DNA of 64,000 bases from WJJR01 sp964440935 (GTDB lineage: Bacteria; Zixibacteria; MSB-5A5; WJJR01). The DNA lies in the NCBI GenBank assembly GCA_964440935.1, contig CAYTTY010000003.1, forward strand, positions 1-64,000, in the 5' to 3' direction. Under the pieces are notes generated by a model. The model saw only the letters and a program-made list of their open reading frames with translations. It did not search any database and was not told the origin of the DNA. Shown piece after piece: positions 35,280 to 44,343 of this stretch. The translations under genes were made by a program, and so were the position numbers. Numbering within the stretch: position 1 is the stretch's first letter; every line of letters begins with the position of its first letter.

Positions 35280-36581
35280 TCACACCCCCACAACCCCTGC
35301 ACGCTGCCCCACCATAATTGTTTCCTCACGGCCGGGGCCGGTGGACACGATGAGAAGTTTCACACCCAGGGTGTCGCTCATAAAGGTAAGGTACGAACGT
35401 GCGTGTTTGGGGAGATCGTCATATTCTGTGATCCCGACGGTCGATGATTTCCAGCCGGGGAGTGTGCGGTAAATCGGTTCGACGTCGTCGAGTCGTGCCA
35501 GGTCCATTGGCGGATTGTCTATGTCTTGGCCATCAAGGCGGTACCCGACACAGACCGGAATCTCTTCGAGTTTATCGAGCACATCGAGTTTGGTCACCGC
35601 AATGTGTGTGATGCCGTTCACGCGAACGGCATAGTTGAGCGCGACCAGATCGAGCCAGCCGCAGCGACGCGGTCGCCCGGTCGTGGTGCCAAATTCGTTG
35701 CCGTGCTTGCGCAGGTGATCGCCAAACGTATCGGTATCTTCCGTCGGAAACGGACCGTTGCCGACACGCGTCGTATACGCCTTTACCACACCGACCACTT
35801 CATCAATCGAATGCGGTGGCACACCAAGTCCGGTAAAGACACCACCCGCCGTTGTATTGGACGACGTGACAAACGGGTACGTCCCGAAATCGATATCGAG
35901 CAGCATTCCCTGCGCACCCTCAAACAGAATCCGTTTGTTGGTGTGCATTGCGTCCCGCATGATGAGCGACGCATCGACGAGCATCGGAATAACGCGATCG
36001 CGGAACTGCATTAACTGATCGAAGGTCGAATCAACCGTGCATCCCAGTGTCGAAAGTTGTCCGTGGCTGATATTATCCCAGTAACCGATTACATACTCCA
36101 AGCGATGGCGCAACCGGTCCGGATCGAGCAAGTCAGCCGCCCGCACACCACGTCGCGCCGTTTTGTCCGCGTACGCCGGTCCGATCCCGCGCATGGTGGT
36201 GCCGATCTTCTCACCGTTCTGGAGATTCTCGCTGTGTGCTTCCAGCAGTTTGTGATGTGGCAGGACGAGATGCGCCGCCGCGGCGATGTGGAGACGTCCC
36301 GACGTATCGATACCGCCCGATTCGATCTGGGCGATTTCATCGAAGAGTCGCGGCAAATCGACCACAACACCATTACCGAGCAAGCATTGGGTATTGGCGC
36401 CAAGGATACCAGTCGGCACCAGGTGCATGGCAAACACCTGTCCGTCGACTTTGACCGTGTGACCAGCGTTCGCCCCGCCCGAATAGCGCACCACCCAATC
36501 GGCATCGCGTCTCAGGATGTCGACAATTTTGCCCTTTCCCTCATCGCCCCACTGCGTTCCCACAACCAGTCGATTGGCCAT
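35280..36581 (-). CDS. purA: Adenylosuccinate synthetase
   Basis: PurA joins IMP and aspartate using GTP, the first step from IMP to AMP. The 433-residue protein has the P-loop-like GTQWGDEGKGKIVD at its N-terminus, RYSGGANAGHTVKVDG, GTTMRGIGPAYADKTARRGVRAADL, RILFEGAQGMLLDIDFGTYPFVTSSNTTAGGV and TTGRPRRCGWLDLVAL. ATG 36581 begins at MANRLVV; the in-frame extension to 36641 overlaps engB and is rejected. It starts three bases after the engB stop, so the two are cotranscribed. Confidence 0.97.
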   Translation of the reverse strand: MANRLVVGTQWGDEGKGKIVDILRRDADWVVRYSGGANAGHTVKVDGQVFAMHLVPTGILGANTQCLLGNGVVVDLPRLFDEIAQIESGGIDTSGRLHIAAAAHLVLPHHKLLEAHSENLQNGEKIGTTMRGIGPAYADKTARRGVRAADLLDPDRLRHRLEYVIGYWDNISHGQLSTLGCTVDSTFDQLMQFRDRVIPMLVDASLIMRDAMHTNKRILFEGAQGMLLDIDFGTYPFVTSSNTTAGGVFTGLGVPPHSIDEVVGVVKAYTTRVGNGPFPTEDTDTFGDHLRKHGNEFGTTTGRPRRCGWLDLVALNYAVRVNGITHIAVTKLDVLDKLEEIPVCVGYRLDGQDIDNPPMDLARLDDVEPIYRTLPGWKSSTVGITEYDDLPKHARSYLTFMSDTLGVKLLIVSTGPGREETIMVGQRAGVVGV

Positions 36582-36583
36582 CG

Positions 36584-37195
36584 TTATGATCTCCCTGTCC
36601 GAGCGGCCTGTTCTTGTCGTACAGTGTTGACCCAGCGCCACAGTTCATCACGGCCAACACCGGTGACAGCAGAAAACGGTGTTGGCTTGGGTCCGTCTGC
36701 ACCAATCAGTGTTGTCCACTTGCTCAATGCACGAGCACGCTCATTTCCGGATAACTTATCCACCTTCGTCAGCACCAACAGCCACGGACGGCCCCATCGG
36801 TCAAGCCAGTCAACCCATTCCGCTTCGATCTCTGTCGGTTCACGGCGAATGTCGAACAATGAAATCATCGCCGATGGGCGATCCTTGAGCACCAGGTAGT
36901 CATCCATCAACGCCGCCCAGTCCTTGCGCATCGATTTGGATACCTGCGCGTAGCCGTACCCGGGGAGATCAACGAAGTAAAATGGCTTGCCGCTTCCCAT
37001 GTGGATCTCAAAGTAGTTTAAGCAACGCGTCTTGCCCGGTGTGCGCGACGTTTTGGCCAGTTTCTTCTGGCTGGTCAGATTGTTCAGCAGCGACGATTTG
37101 CCCACATTCGATTTCCCGGCAACCGCGATTTCAAGCAGCCGATCTTTGGGCAGATCGCTGATCTTGTAAACACTCTTGACGTATCTCGCCTCCAT
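36584..37195 (-). CDS. engB: Ribosome biogenesis GTP-binding protein YsxC/EngB
   Basis: EngB is a small essential GTPase that helps assemble the large ribosomal subunit. The 203-residue protein shows G1 as AGKSNVGKSSLLN, a G2-like TSRTPGKTRCLNYFE, G3 as VDLPGYGYAQVS and G4 as LTKVDKLSG. ATG 37195 is used; a GTG nine bases upstream is also possible, and neither has a strong ribosome site. It lies between clpX and purA on the same strand. In many bacteria engB follows a tig-clpP-clpX-lon run; here lon is absent from the run. Confidence 0.95.
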   Translation of the reverse strand: MEARYVKSVYKISDLPKDRLLEIAVAGKSNVGKSSLLNNLTSQKKLAKTSRTPGKTRCLNYFEIHMGSGKPFYFVDLPGYGYAQVSKSMRKDWAALMDDYLVLKDRPSAMISLFDIRREPTEIEAEWVDWLDRWGRPWLLVLTKVDKLSGNERARALSKWTTLIGADGPKPTPFSAVTGVGRDELWRWVNTVRQEQAARTGRS

Positions 37196-37275
37196 GACAG
37201 ACACAATCCGTCATTTGCGCGTGAGTGGATGTACGGGTGCCTGAGTAAAAACAACTCTGGCGCCTCGCTCATGCA

Positions 37276-38580
37276 TCATGCGCTCTTCTTTTTCGGTTCA
37301 GCAAATTTCAACTGCGGTTTGGCTGTTTGGCGAACGACATCACCTGTGATGGTAACCTTCTTGAGATTCTCAAGCGACGGAATCTCGAACATCACGTCGA
37401 GCAAGGCCCGCTCCATAATCGAACGCAATCCCCGTGCACCGGTCTTGCGCGCGACCGTGCGTGCGACAACTTCCTCCAGCGCATCGTGGCGGATGTCCAA
37501 TTCGACACCTTCCATCTCGAACAGAGTCTTGTACTGCGATACCAATGCGTTGCGTGGTTCGGTTAATATGCGCAGCAGTGCCGGTTCATTCAGTTCATCG
37601 AGTGCGGCCGCAACCGGGAGACGTCCGATCAATTCCGGTATCAATCCGTAGTTGAGCAAATCCTCCGGTTCGACATGTGAAATCACATCGGCCGTCGACA
37701 TCTTACCGAGATCAACCGGATTGCTGTGAAATCCCATGTTGCGTTTCCCGATGCGCCGATTGATGATCTGCTCGAGCCCGTGGAAGGCGCCCCCGCAAAT
37801 GAACAGGATGTTTGATGTGTCGATCTTGACGAACGCCTGTTCCGGATGCTTGCGTCCGCCCTTCGGCGGCACATTGGCAACGGTTCCTTCGAGAATCTTC
37901 AGCAGTCCCTGTTGCACACCTTCGCCGGAGACGTCGCGCGTAATCGATGGATTCGCTTCTTTGCGCGCAATCTTGTCGATTTCATCAATGTAAACAATGC
38001 CGCGCTCGGCACGCCTCGGATTGAAATCGGCAGCCTGCAGGAGACGAACCAGAATGTTCTCAACGTCCTCGCCGACATATCCCGCTTCAGTGAGCACGGT
38101 GGCATCAGCGATACAGAAGGGCACTGCCAACTTGTGCGCCAGCGTGCGAGCCAGTAGCGTCTTACCGGTACCGGTCGGGCCGATGAGGAGGATGTTGGAT
38201 TTTTCCAGATCAACCTGCTTCTGCCACTCGGGGTAGAAGACACGCTTGTAGTGATTGTACACAGCTACCGAGACAATGCGCTTGGCTTGATCCTGCCCAA
38301 TGATGTAGGTATCGAGGTAGCTTTTAACTTCTTCCGGATTCGGCAGCGAGTCACGATCCGGTTCCTCGTCGGGGACGTCAGCCGTCTCGCTCTCAGTCAA
38401 GAGGCCATAGCACGTTCTCACACACTCGTCACAGATGAGCGCATGGAAGCCGGAGAAAATCTTGCGGACCCGGGTTGGGTCTTTCCCACAGAATGAGCAA
38501 CGACCCTTCCAGAACGATTCTTTGCCCTCGGGCGGACGGTCATTCGGCCCTTGGGGCGGGCCTGGTGGTTGAGTGGTCAT
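37276..38580 (-). CDS. clpX: ATP-dependent Clp protease ATP-binding subunit ClpX
   Basis: ClpX unfolds substrates and feeds them to ClpP. The 434-residue protein begins with a Pro-rich stretch, then the four-Cys zinc domain (CSFCGKD and CDECVRTCYG), then the AAA+ module with Walker A GPTGTGKTLLA, Walker B VYIDEIDKIAR, and the ClpP-docking IGF-like loop region near KRNMGFHS. Sensor motifs and ETGARGLRSIMER (here KTGARGLRSIMER) are present. It follows clpP after a terminator-like hairpin, so it may have its own promoter as well as read-through from clpP. Confidence 0.97.
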   Translation of the reverse strand: MTTQPPGPPQGPNDRPPEGKESFWKGRCSFCGKDPTRVRKIFSGFHALICDECVRTCYGLLTESETADVPDEEPDRDSLPNPEEVKSYLDTYIIGQDQAKRIVSVAVYNHYKRVFYPEWQKQVDLEKSNILLIGPTGTGKTLLARTLAHKLAVPFCIADATVLTEAGYVGEDVENILVRLLQAADFNPRRAERGIVYIDEIDKIARKEANPSITRDVSGEGVQQGLLKILEGTVANVPPKGGRKHPEQAFVKIDTSNILFICGGAFHGLEQIINRRIGKRNMGFHSNPVDLGKMSTADVISHVEPEDLLNYGLIPELIGRLPVAAALDELNEPALLRILTEPRNALVSQYKTLFEMEGVELDIRHDALEEVVARTVARKTGARGLRSIMERALLDVMFEIPSLENLKKVTITGDVVRQTAKPQLKFAEPKKKSA

Positions 38581-38621
38581 AGCGGTCTATCCCTATGCGG
38601 CCGTAATGGTTTGCATCCGGC

Positions 38622-38658
38622 CAAACGAAAGGCCGCGCGGGCAACCCCGCGTCGGCCT
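38622..38658 (-). terminator. Hairpin between clpP and clpX
   Basis: Read on the minus strand, AGGCCG and CGCGGG pair with CCCGCG and CGGCCT with one bulge, and TTTCGTTT follows. It lies 25 bp beyond the clpP stop and may reduce read-through into clpX. Confidence 0.65.
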
Positions 38659-38682
38659 CTCTCTGATGCAGATCAAAGTATA

Positions 38683-39285
38683 CTAAGACTTGGTCTTGTC
38701 AGTCACCTTCTTTTCGTAGACAGTGTCAATCAGCCCATAGTCCTTGGCTTCCGAAGCCGACATGAAGTAGTTGCGGTCGGTGTCCTTATCAACCTGCTCG
38801 TAGGACTGTCCGGTGTGCTTCACCAGGATCTCAGTGAGCTGCTTTTTCATCTTCAGCAGCTCTCTGGCGTGGATTTCGATGTCCGAAACCTGTCCCTGCA
38901 CACCGCCCCAGGGCTGGTGGACCATCACACGCGCATTGGAGAGCGCCGCGCGCTTGCCCTTCTCGCCGGCGGTCAATAGCAAGGCGCCCATCGACGCGGC
39001 CATACCGACACAAGTCGTGGCGACATCGGGCTTTACAAATTGCATCGTATCGTAGATCGCCAGCCCGGCCGACACCACGCCGCCCGGCGAGTTGATGTAC
39101 ATGAAGATGTCTTTCTCGGGGTCTTCCGCTTCGAGGAAGAGCAATTGCGCCACCACGAGGTTGGCGATGTTGTCGTCGATCGGTGTACCGATAAACACGA
39201 TCCGGTCTTTCAGCAGGCGCGAGTAAATATCATAGGCGCGTTCGCCGCGACCGGTTTGCTCGACGACCATCGGGATTAATGTCAT
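38683..39285 (-). CDS. clpP: ATP-dependent Clp protease proteolytic subunit ClpP
   Basis: ClpP is the serine protease barrel of the ClpXP machine. The 200-residue protein starts MTLIPMVVEQTGRGERAYDIYSRLLKDRIVF, the usual ClpP opening. It has the catalytic Ser in GMAASMGALLL, His in RVMVHQPWGG and an Asp near DKDTDRNYFMS. ATG 39285 with AAGGAG nine bases upstream is chosen; a frame extending to 39420 has no ClpP-like sequence. Gene order tig-clpP-clpX is the standard proteostasis run. Confidence 0.97.
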   Translation of the reverse strand: MTLIPMVVEQTGRGERAYDIYSRLLKDRIVFIGTPIDDNIANLVVAQLLFLEAEDPEKDIFMYINSPGGVVSAGLAIYDTMQFVKPDVATTCVGMAASMGALLLTAGEKGKRAALSNARVMVHQPWGGVQGQVSDIEIHARELLKMKKQLTEILVKHTGQSYEQVDKDTDRNYFMSASEAKDYGLIDTVYEKKVTDKTKS

Positions 39286-39430
39286 TGGGTTCGGTCTCCT
39301 TGTTGGCCCGGCGAGTCGTTCACCGGGGGCCCTGTGATGCCTCATTCCTACTGTCCATTCATCGGCTTGGTGGCCGTGGCATTCACTCCATCGGGTGTTT
39401 ACGGGAATGATGGGGGGCACCGTTGCGGTC

Positions 39431-40708
39431 TCAGGAGGCTTTTTCGCCCGACGGTGTCACAATCTGCGGATTGAGCACCCGCGGGACATTGGTGACATCT
39501 GCCTGCGAGACAATGTATTCATACACACGGTTTTCCAGTAGTGATTCATGGATCTTCTGTTCGGAGGGCCGGTCCTCGGCATCCTCCGGCCAGGTTTTCA
39601 GTATCTCCTTGACCTCCTCATCGGTCACCTTGAGGTCTTCCTGCTTGGCGATTTCAAATAGCGCAAAGTCCCAGCGGAATTGCTCGATCGCCGACGGTTC
39701 GAACTGTTGGCGCACCGCGTCCCGGTCCAGATCAGGGTTAGCCTCTTTGATCTTCTGGTGCACGCTGTCGATGTAATCGTCCAGCAGCCCCTGCGGTACC
39801 TCAAACTGGTTCGCCTCGACCACCTGCTTGCGGATCTGCTCGGCGACGTGCTTGTTCGATGACTGGTCGGCGCGGCGTTCGAGGTTTGCGCGCACCGCCT
39901 CGCGCACCTTGTCGATCGAATCGAAGTTGCCGAGCGACTTGGCGAACTCGTCATTGGCCTCCGGCAAGTCCTTCTGCGCGACTTGCTTAAGCCACACGCG
40001 GAAACGCACCGTTTTGCCGGCCAGATCCGGATCGGGTTCAGTGGCGGGATAGTTGATTTCAACCTCTTTGCCCTCGCCGATCGTCATTCCCGGCAAAGCG
40101 GCGAGGAATTCCGGACGGGTCTTGCCTTCTTTGAGTTCGAATTTTACATCATCGTACTGGTCGTCGGCGTTAGGCTGTTTGCTGTCATAGGTCTTTTGCA
40201 GGTTACAGGTCACGACGTCGTTGATCAACGCCGGCCGCTCGACCGGAGTCAACGTGGCCCCCTGCTCGCGGAGTTCGTCGAGGGCCATCTCGACGTCTTT
40301 GTCGGTGATTTCATAGACCCGTTTTTCCAGCTTCAACCCTTTGTACCCGGTGATTTCGATCTGGGGACGAATTTCGATCTCGAGTTCAAACTCCATGTCG
40401 ACGCCCGGCTCGAATTTCACTTTCGAGAGCTGCGGCTGGCTGACCGGGATAATGTCGAGTTGCTTAAGGGCGGCGTCGTACACGCGGGGGAGAAGGTACT
40501 CCATCGCATCCTGATGGATTTCGGTCCGGAACCGTTCCCGGATCACCGAATCGGGGGCCTTGCCCTTGCGGAATCCCGGTATCTCTACCTGCCCCTTATA
40601 CTTATTGGTGGCACTGGCGAGGGCCTTATCGACCTCGCTCGCCGGGGCTGTAACCTCCAACGTCCGTTTCCAACCGTCTTCATTCGTAACTTTTGCTTGA
40701 ACGTCCAT
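39431..40708 (-). CDS. tig: Trigger factor
   Basis: Trigger factor is the ribosome-bound chaperone and prolyl isomerase that meets nascent chains. The 425-residue protein has the ribosome-docking signature as GFRKGKAPDSVIRERF (residues about 46-62), a PPIase domain with a lower-quality FKBP pattern around 155-240 (VTCNLQKTYD, KVEINYPATEPDPDLAGKTVRFRVWLKQV) and the helical arms. A run of acidic residues near the C-terminus is typical. It heads the tig-clpP-clpX group, with about 145 bp before the clpP start. Confidence 0.95.
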   Translation of the reverse strand: MDVQAKVTNEDGWKRTLEVTAPASEVDKALASATNKYKGQVEIPGFRKGKAPDSVIRERFRTEIHQDAMEYLLPRVYDAALKQLDIIPVSQPQLSKVKFEPGVDMEFELEIEIRPQIEITGYKGLKLEKRVYEITDKDVEMALDELREQGATLTPVERPALINDVVTCNLQKTYDSKQPNADDQYDDVKFELKEGKTRPEFLAALPGMTIGEGKEVEINYPATEPDPDLAGKTVRFRVWLKQVAQKDLPEANDEFAKSLGNFDSIDKVREAVRANLERRADQSSNKHVAEQIRKQVVEANQFEVPQGLLDDYIDSVHQKIKEANPDLDRDAVRQQFEPSAIEQFRWDFALFEIAKQEDLKVTDEEVKEILKTWPEDAEDRPSEQKIHESLLENRVYEYIVSQADVTNVPRVLNPQIVTPSGEKAS

Positions 40709-40860
40709 AACGCTCCCACTTGTGTGTATGCCAATCCCTCAGAATGGCCCAAGATAGGCGACAGCCATTCCGAATCCCAGAGGTTTTCGGAGTGATTGGG
40801 TGGGGTCTGATTGAGGGGGACACCCGCCTACATTACAGAGTGATCCTAAGGTGAGTTACG

Positions 40861-40898
40861 CATGTCCCTGATGGCAAAAAGCCGCCATCAGGGACATG
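40861..40898. terminator. Perfect 15-bp hairpin
   Basis: CATGTCCCTGATGGC pairs perfectly with GCCATCAGGGACATG around an AAAAAGCC loop. It lies 19 bp beyond the minus-strand cupin stop and upstream of the trigger factor gene. No T-run flanks it, so it may be a terminator variant or a repeat. Confidence 0.5.
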
Positions 40899-40916
40899 AG
40901 TGATGGCCAGTTGAGC

Positions 40917-41297
40917 CTACAAGTCCCCGGTCGGCTGCACGGTCGCGCCCTCGACCATCAGCACCACCGCCCGCTCGGGGGACCGGGTCATGTGCATGAC
41001 CCCGCGCGGGACCGTGAATCCCTGGTGCGGCCCGAGCTTGACTGTCTGACCTTCGAGATCGATCTCGAAGGTGCCCTCAAGCACGAAGAAGAACTCGTCT
41101 TCGTTGTCGTGCTTGTGCCAGTGGAACTCGCGGCCACCGGAGAAGATGCCGAGTCGCACGACACAATCATTCACCCCACAGAGGGTCTGGTTAAACCAGG
41201 GATGATCGACCTGGCGCACCAGGTCGTGAATGTCGACCAGTTCGAGCGGTTCAAACTGTGTGTCGGTCTGGATTTGGTACTTGGCTTGGTCTGTCAT
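40917..41297 (-). CDS. Small cupin-domain protein
   Basis: The 126-residue single-cupin protein carries the metal site HWHKHDNEDEFFFVLEG (motif 1: two His and a Glu) and PRGVMHMTRSPE (motif 2: His). It has no signal peptide and is likely cytosolic. Such short cupins include sugar isomerases, dioxygenases and oxalate-type binders, and no specific activity can be assigned. AGGTGA precedes the ATG. The tRNA-Leu gene lies just upstream on the same strand. Confidence 0.85.
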   Translation of the reverse strand: MTDQAKYQIQTDTQFEPLELVDIHDLVRQVDHPWFNQTLCGVNDCVVRLGIFSGGREFHWHKHDNEDEFFFVLEGTFEIDLEGQTVKLGPHQGFTVPRGVMHMTRSPERAVVLMVEGATVQPTGDL

Positions 41298-41316
41298 CGC
41301 GTCACCTGAATTGAAA

Positions 41317-41398
41317 TGCGAAAGGGGGGATTTGAACCCCCACGGGTTTCCCCACTGGATCCTAAGTCCAGCGCGTCTGCCAATTCCGCCACTTTCGC
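41317..41398 (-). tRNA. tRNA-Leu (TAG anticodon)
   Basis: On the minus strand the cloverleaf has acceptor GCGAAAG/CTTTCGC, anticodon stem CTGGA/TCCAG with loop CTTAGGA (anticodon TAG), a short extra arm around TGGGGAAACCC, T-stem GGGGG/CCCCC with TTCAAAT, and discriminator A as expected for leucine. The genome does not encode the CCA end. Confidence 0.94.
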
Positions 41399-41480
41399 AT
41401 CGTGCTGCTGTAACATAGAGTCAGTTACCGAGCGGGGAAAGCAAATCGCAATAAATTGTAGGGGCGTGCTGAGCACGTCT

Positions 41481-42131
41481 TTACGCCTTCGTCCACCACT
41501 CCACCCACCAATAATACTTGTATTCCCGCCAATCGACAACCTCGCCGAACGGTTCCAGTTCCCGTCGCATTTCATCCTCGGTGGGGTAGTTCTTGACGAT
41601 CTCGTAGGGTGTGCCATCGTTGAGGATGCGTTTCCGATACGTGTTGCCCCGTTCATCGGTGCGGTGGAGAGGGGTCATCTCGCCTTCGACGAACATGTTG
41701 TCGATCATGACCACCGTCGATGCCGGAACGAGCTTATTGCAAAGCGTGCTGAGGAACTCGGCCCGCCGCTCTTTGAGAACGTGCGACCAAAAGAACCCGA
41801 TGAAGCCGGCATCATGTCCGCTGGCGATCTCGGCAAGGCTGTATGCATCGGCGCGGACAAAGTCCATCCGGCAAGCGCCATAGTCTTTCATGTAGGCTGC
41901 TTCCATCACCTTGCTGCCGGCATCGGTGGCGGTGATCGCCTTCGCCGACTGGGCGATGAAGTGCGTCCAGTAACCGGTACCACAGGCGATATCGAGCACG
42001 CGCCGGCCAGCGAAGTGCGTGCTCAGCCGCTGGCGCAGATCGTTGAGATCCGGCTGGCGTTCCGGGACCTGGTAAATTGCTTCGTACTCCGGTGTGCGCC
42101 GCGAGTAGTACTCCAGCATGTCGGGATTCAT
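41481..42131 (-). CDS. Class I SAM-dependent methyltransferase
   Basis: The 216-residue protein has the SAM-binding motif I as VLDIACGTGYWTHFIAQSA, then ATDAGSKVMEAA, an acidic turn and FIGFFWSHVLKERRAEFLSTL. The C-terminus is rich in Tyr and Trp. The substrate is unknown. ATG 42131 follows GAGG with good spacing and is preferred over GTG 42137. It lies 16 bp downstream of the TPR gene on the same strand, so the two may be cotranscribed. Confidence 0.88.
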   Translation of the reverse strand: MNPDMLEYYSRRTPEYEAIYQVPERQPDLNDLRQRLSTHFAGRRVLDIACGTGYWTHFIAQSAKAITATDAGSKVMEAAYMKDYGACRMDFVRADAYSLAEIASGHDAGFIGFFWSHVLKERRAEFLSTLCNKLVPASTVVMIDNMFVEGEMTPLHRTDERGNTYRKRILNDGTPYEIVKNYPTEDEMRRELEPFGEVVDWREYKYYWWVEWWTKA

Positions 42132-42146
42132 GTTCACGCCTCGTTC

Positions 42147-43100
42147 CTATTCGAGACCCGCCTGTCGCTTGATGCGGGCCAAGCGCTTGGATTCGTTCTC
42201 CATCATCCAGCGAACCTGCGACAATTGTGAATATGCTTCTTTGAAAAAACCTGCTGCCATTGTCGAGTCGTTCTTCATCAAATGCAGTTCACCAAGTTCC
42301 TCAAACACGTATCCATCGCTCGTCCCCTGCTGCTGGTGTTCCTTCAATAGCGCCATCTGAATGGTCAATGCTTCGTTGACGCGATCCAGTGATCGCAGGC
42401 ATCGGGCGACGCACCAGCGTGCAACCTGCAACCGTTGCAGATCACCCTGTTTCTGGTGTGCCTCCAAGGCTCTTTCAAATGCCGCCAGGGCGGAGTCATA
42501 CTCGCCGCGATCGTGATAATCCCAGCCGATATTGTTGTTGATCGACCCAAGCCAGTTGACTGTACGCGGATCGTCGGATCTCTGAGCCAGCTTGATACCC
42601 CGTTGATTCCACCGCATCCTCTCGTCAGGATTGTCGACCGCCAGAGCGGCCATGTGGGCGGCATCGACGGCGAGATAGTCCTGTCCGGTCGAGTCGGCTA
42701 GTGCATAGGCCCGCTCGAACAGGGAAACTGATTTGTCCACCTCGCCACCCGAGCGGAAGGTTCGTCCCCGCTCTAAAAGGTAGTTGACCGTTGCGACCGG
42801 CAGGTTGTCCGATAATTGTGTCTCGACCGAATCGAGCAGTGCATGGGCCGTATCGAATTGGCCCTCGAGTCCGTGCGTTCGCGCAATCTGAGTCAGGAGG
42901 CTGAGGTAATACTCCTTATTGCCGCTGGCTTCAGCTTCTGGACAGATCGCGTCAAATCGCTCACGCGTGCCGGCGGGGTCGTCATAGTCCCAGATAGTGT
43001 GCAATGGCGGAAGTGCCTCTGCGGCATTGTCCTGCGCTGATGATGGCAGGCTCGTGGACATGATCAGGCACAGAAGTGCGACGGAGATAATCGGTTTCAT
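42147..43100 (-). CDS. Exported TPR-repeat protein
   Basis: The 317-residue protein has a signal peptide (MKPIISVALLCLIMSTSLPSSAQ) and about six helical TPR-like repeats spread over residues 45-300, for example SLFERAYALADSTGQDYLAVDAA, GWDYHDRGEYDSALAAFERAL and ELGELHLMKNDSTMAAGFFKEAYSQL. TPR proteins are scaffolds for protein contacts, and a periplasmic role is inferred. The downstream neighbour is a methyltransferase with which it may share a transcript. No catalytic domain is present. Confidence 0.85.
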   Translation of the reverse strand: MKPIISVALLCLIMSTSLPSSAQDNAAEALPPLHTIWDYDDPAGTRERFDAICPEAEASGNKEYYLSLLTQIARTHGLEGQFDTAHALLDSVETQLSDNLPVATVNYLLERGRTFRSGGEVDKSVSLFERAYALADSTGQDYLAVDAAHMAALAVDNPDERMRWNQRGIKLAQRSDDPRTVNWLGSINNNIGWDYHDRGEYDSALAAFERALEAHQKQGDLQRLQVARWCVARCLRSLDRVNEALTIQMALLKEHQQQGTSDGYVFEELGELHLMKNDSTMAAGFFKEAYSQLSQVRWMMENESKRLARIKRQAGLE

Positions 43101-43210
43101 CGGTTGTCCTCGTCTGGATACGATCGATCCTTCGACGCGGCAGCGCCGACGGTCTCGCTAAACAGGGAACATGCTTTGGATCGACCTGCTGAGTCAAGTC
43201 GGGGTATGGA

Positions 43211-43774
43211 CTACATCATGCCGGGAATCGGGATGGTCATACCGGGGCCGCCCATGTATGGCCGCTCGTACCATCCCTCAAGGACCGACGTCACGAAGTA
43301 GGGCTCAGTGCTCCAGAGCTCCGGATCGACATAGATCGGCGACCGGATATCCTGCAGGCTGATATCGTAGGGGGCGTGCCAATCGTCACCGAGTGAGACC
43401 AGCAGGGTGCTACCGGGATTTGCCCGCAAGTGTTCTTCCAGATGCTCGATGGCGCCGCGACGTAAATGAATTTCCCAGAGGCGGCCGTTGCCCCAGATCT
43501 TGTCGACCACACGGACATACCGGACATCGTTGGCATCGATGACGTTGCGATTATTGGAGATGATCGAGAAGAACGTCTCCAGGCTGAACTGCATCGCATC
43601 GTTGGCGGGCGGCGGATCATAGTACTCCGAGAGGAGCGAATCGGCACTCGGCACCCCGACTGACGCCTGAATCTGCCATTTCTGCTTGTCCGGGAGAAAG
43701 GGATAGACGAAGGCGAAGAGGATCGCCAGGATCAGAATGCGGATCACAATTGCTTTGGTGTTGATGATGTGCAT
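43211..43774 (-). CDS. Membrane-anchored protein of unknown function
   Basis: The 187-residue product has one N-terminal membrane span (IVIRILILAILFAFVYPFL), so most of it probably faces the periplasm. The rest has a helix near FSLETFFSIIS, a basic stretch WGNGRLWEIHLRRGAIEHLEEHLRANPGS and a Gly/Met/Pro-rich tail (MGGPGMTIPIPGMM). I do not recognise a family. ATG 43774 is used and the ribosome site is weak. It is 110 bp upstream of the TPR gene. Confidence 0.55.
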   Translation of the reverse strand: MHIINTKAIVIRILILAILFAFVYPFLPDKQKWQIQASVGVPSADSLLSEYYDPPPANDAMQFSLETFFSIISNNRNVIDANDVRYVRVVDKIWGNGRLWEIHLRRGAIEHLEEHLRANPGSTLLVSLGDDWHAPYDISLQDIRSPIYVDPELWSTEPYFVTSVLEGWYERPYMGGPGMTIPIPGMM

Positions 43775-43839
43775 GGCGTTTGGTCCGTCCCGCAGCCATG
43801 ATAGACTGCCTGTATCAACTATCTGTCTCGTATATATAA

Positions 43840-43873
43840 ATCGGACGCTCCACCAGATGGTTGAGCGTCCGAT
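43840..43873 (-). terminator. Hairpin after the orphan FlgD-like gene
   Basis: ATCGGACGCTC pairs perfectly with GAGCGTCCGAT over 11 bp around a 12-base loop. On the minus strand TTTATATAT follows, fitting a terminator for the gene ending at 43927. Confidence 0.7.
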
Positions 43874-43926
43874 CAAGAGATGCGGTCTCAGGCGCCGTCG
43901 CCGGGCAGCAGACGGACGCCGGCGCC

Positions 43927-44343
43927 CTACTGCCGCATCAGAATCAACCGCCGCCGCACGGTCCCCACACCCGCGTCCAGCTCAGCGTAGTAGACCCCAT
44001 CGGGCACGAGACTCCCCGCCAAGTCGTCTCCACGCCACACCAGGGTGACCACTCCACTGCAACGTCCTCTGAACACGCGCACCGCACGGCCTAGACGGTC
44101 GACAATACGCAACTGCCACGCATCCACCCCGACGACCCGGAAGGCCAAAACCGTCTCATAGGTGAACGGATTTGGCAGGTTCGGAAACAGAATGACTGTT
44201 GTGGCAGTGGCTACGCTTTGTGTCATCGTGAGCAGACTCGTCCATGTGCGGGTCTCGATGGGCCTGTTCACCCAGCAAGATCCGGTTGATTTGGTGTCTG
44301 GCTGTCCGACAGACGGTCTTCGCATACACACGCGAAGACACAA
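43927..44343 (-). CDS. Orphan FlgD-like C-terminal domain, probable remnant
   Basis: The recognisable part covers the last 95 residues or so: LFPNLPNPFTYETVLAFRV, LRIVDRLGRAVRVF and LVWRGDDLAGSLVPDGVYYAEL, ending RRRLILMRQ. This is the FlgD-like sandwich normally found at the end of large exported FCB proteins. Here it is nearly the whole frame. There is no signal peptide, the first 40 residues are Cys/Arg-rich and look non-native, and no ribosome site is seen, with a later ATG at 44226. It is most likely the surviving end of a larger gene whose upstream part has been lost. Confidence 0.5.
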   Translation of the reverse strand: MCLRVCMRRPSVGQPDTKSTGSCWVNRPIETRTWTSLLTMTQSVATATTVILFPNLPNPFTYETVLAFRVVGVDAWQLRIVDRLGRAVRVFRGRCSGVVTLVWRGDDLAGSLVPDGVYYAELDAGVGTVRRRLILMRQ

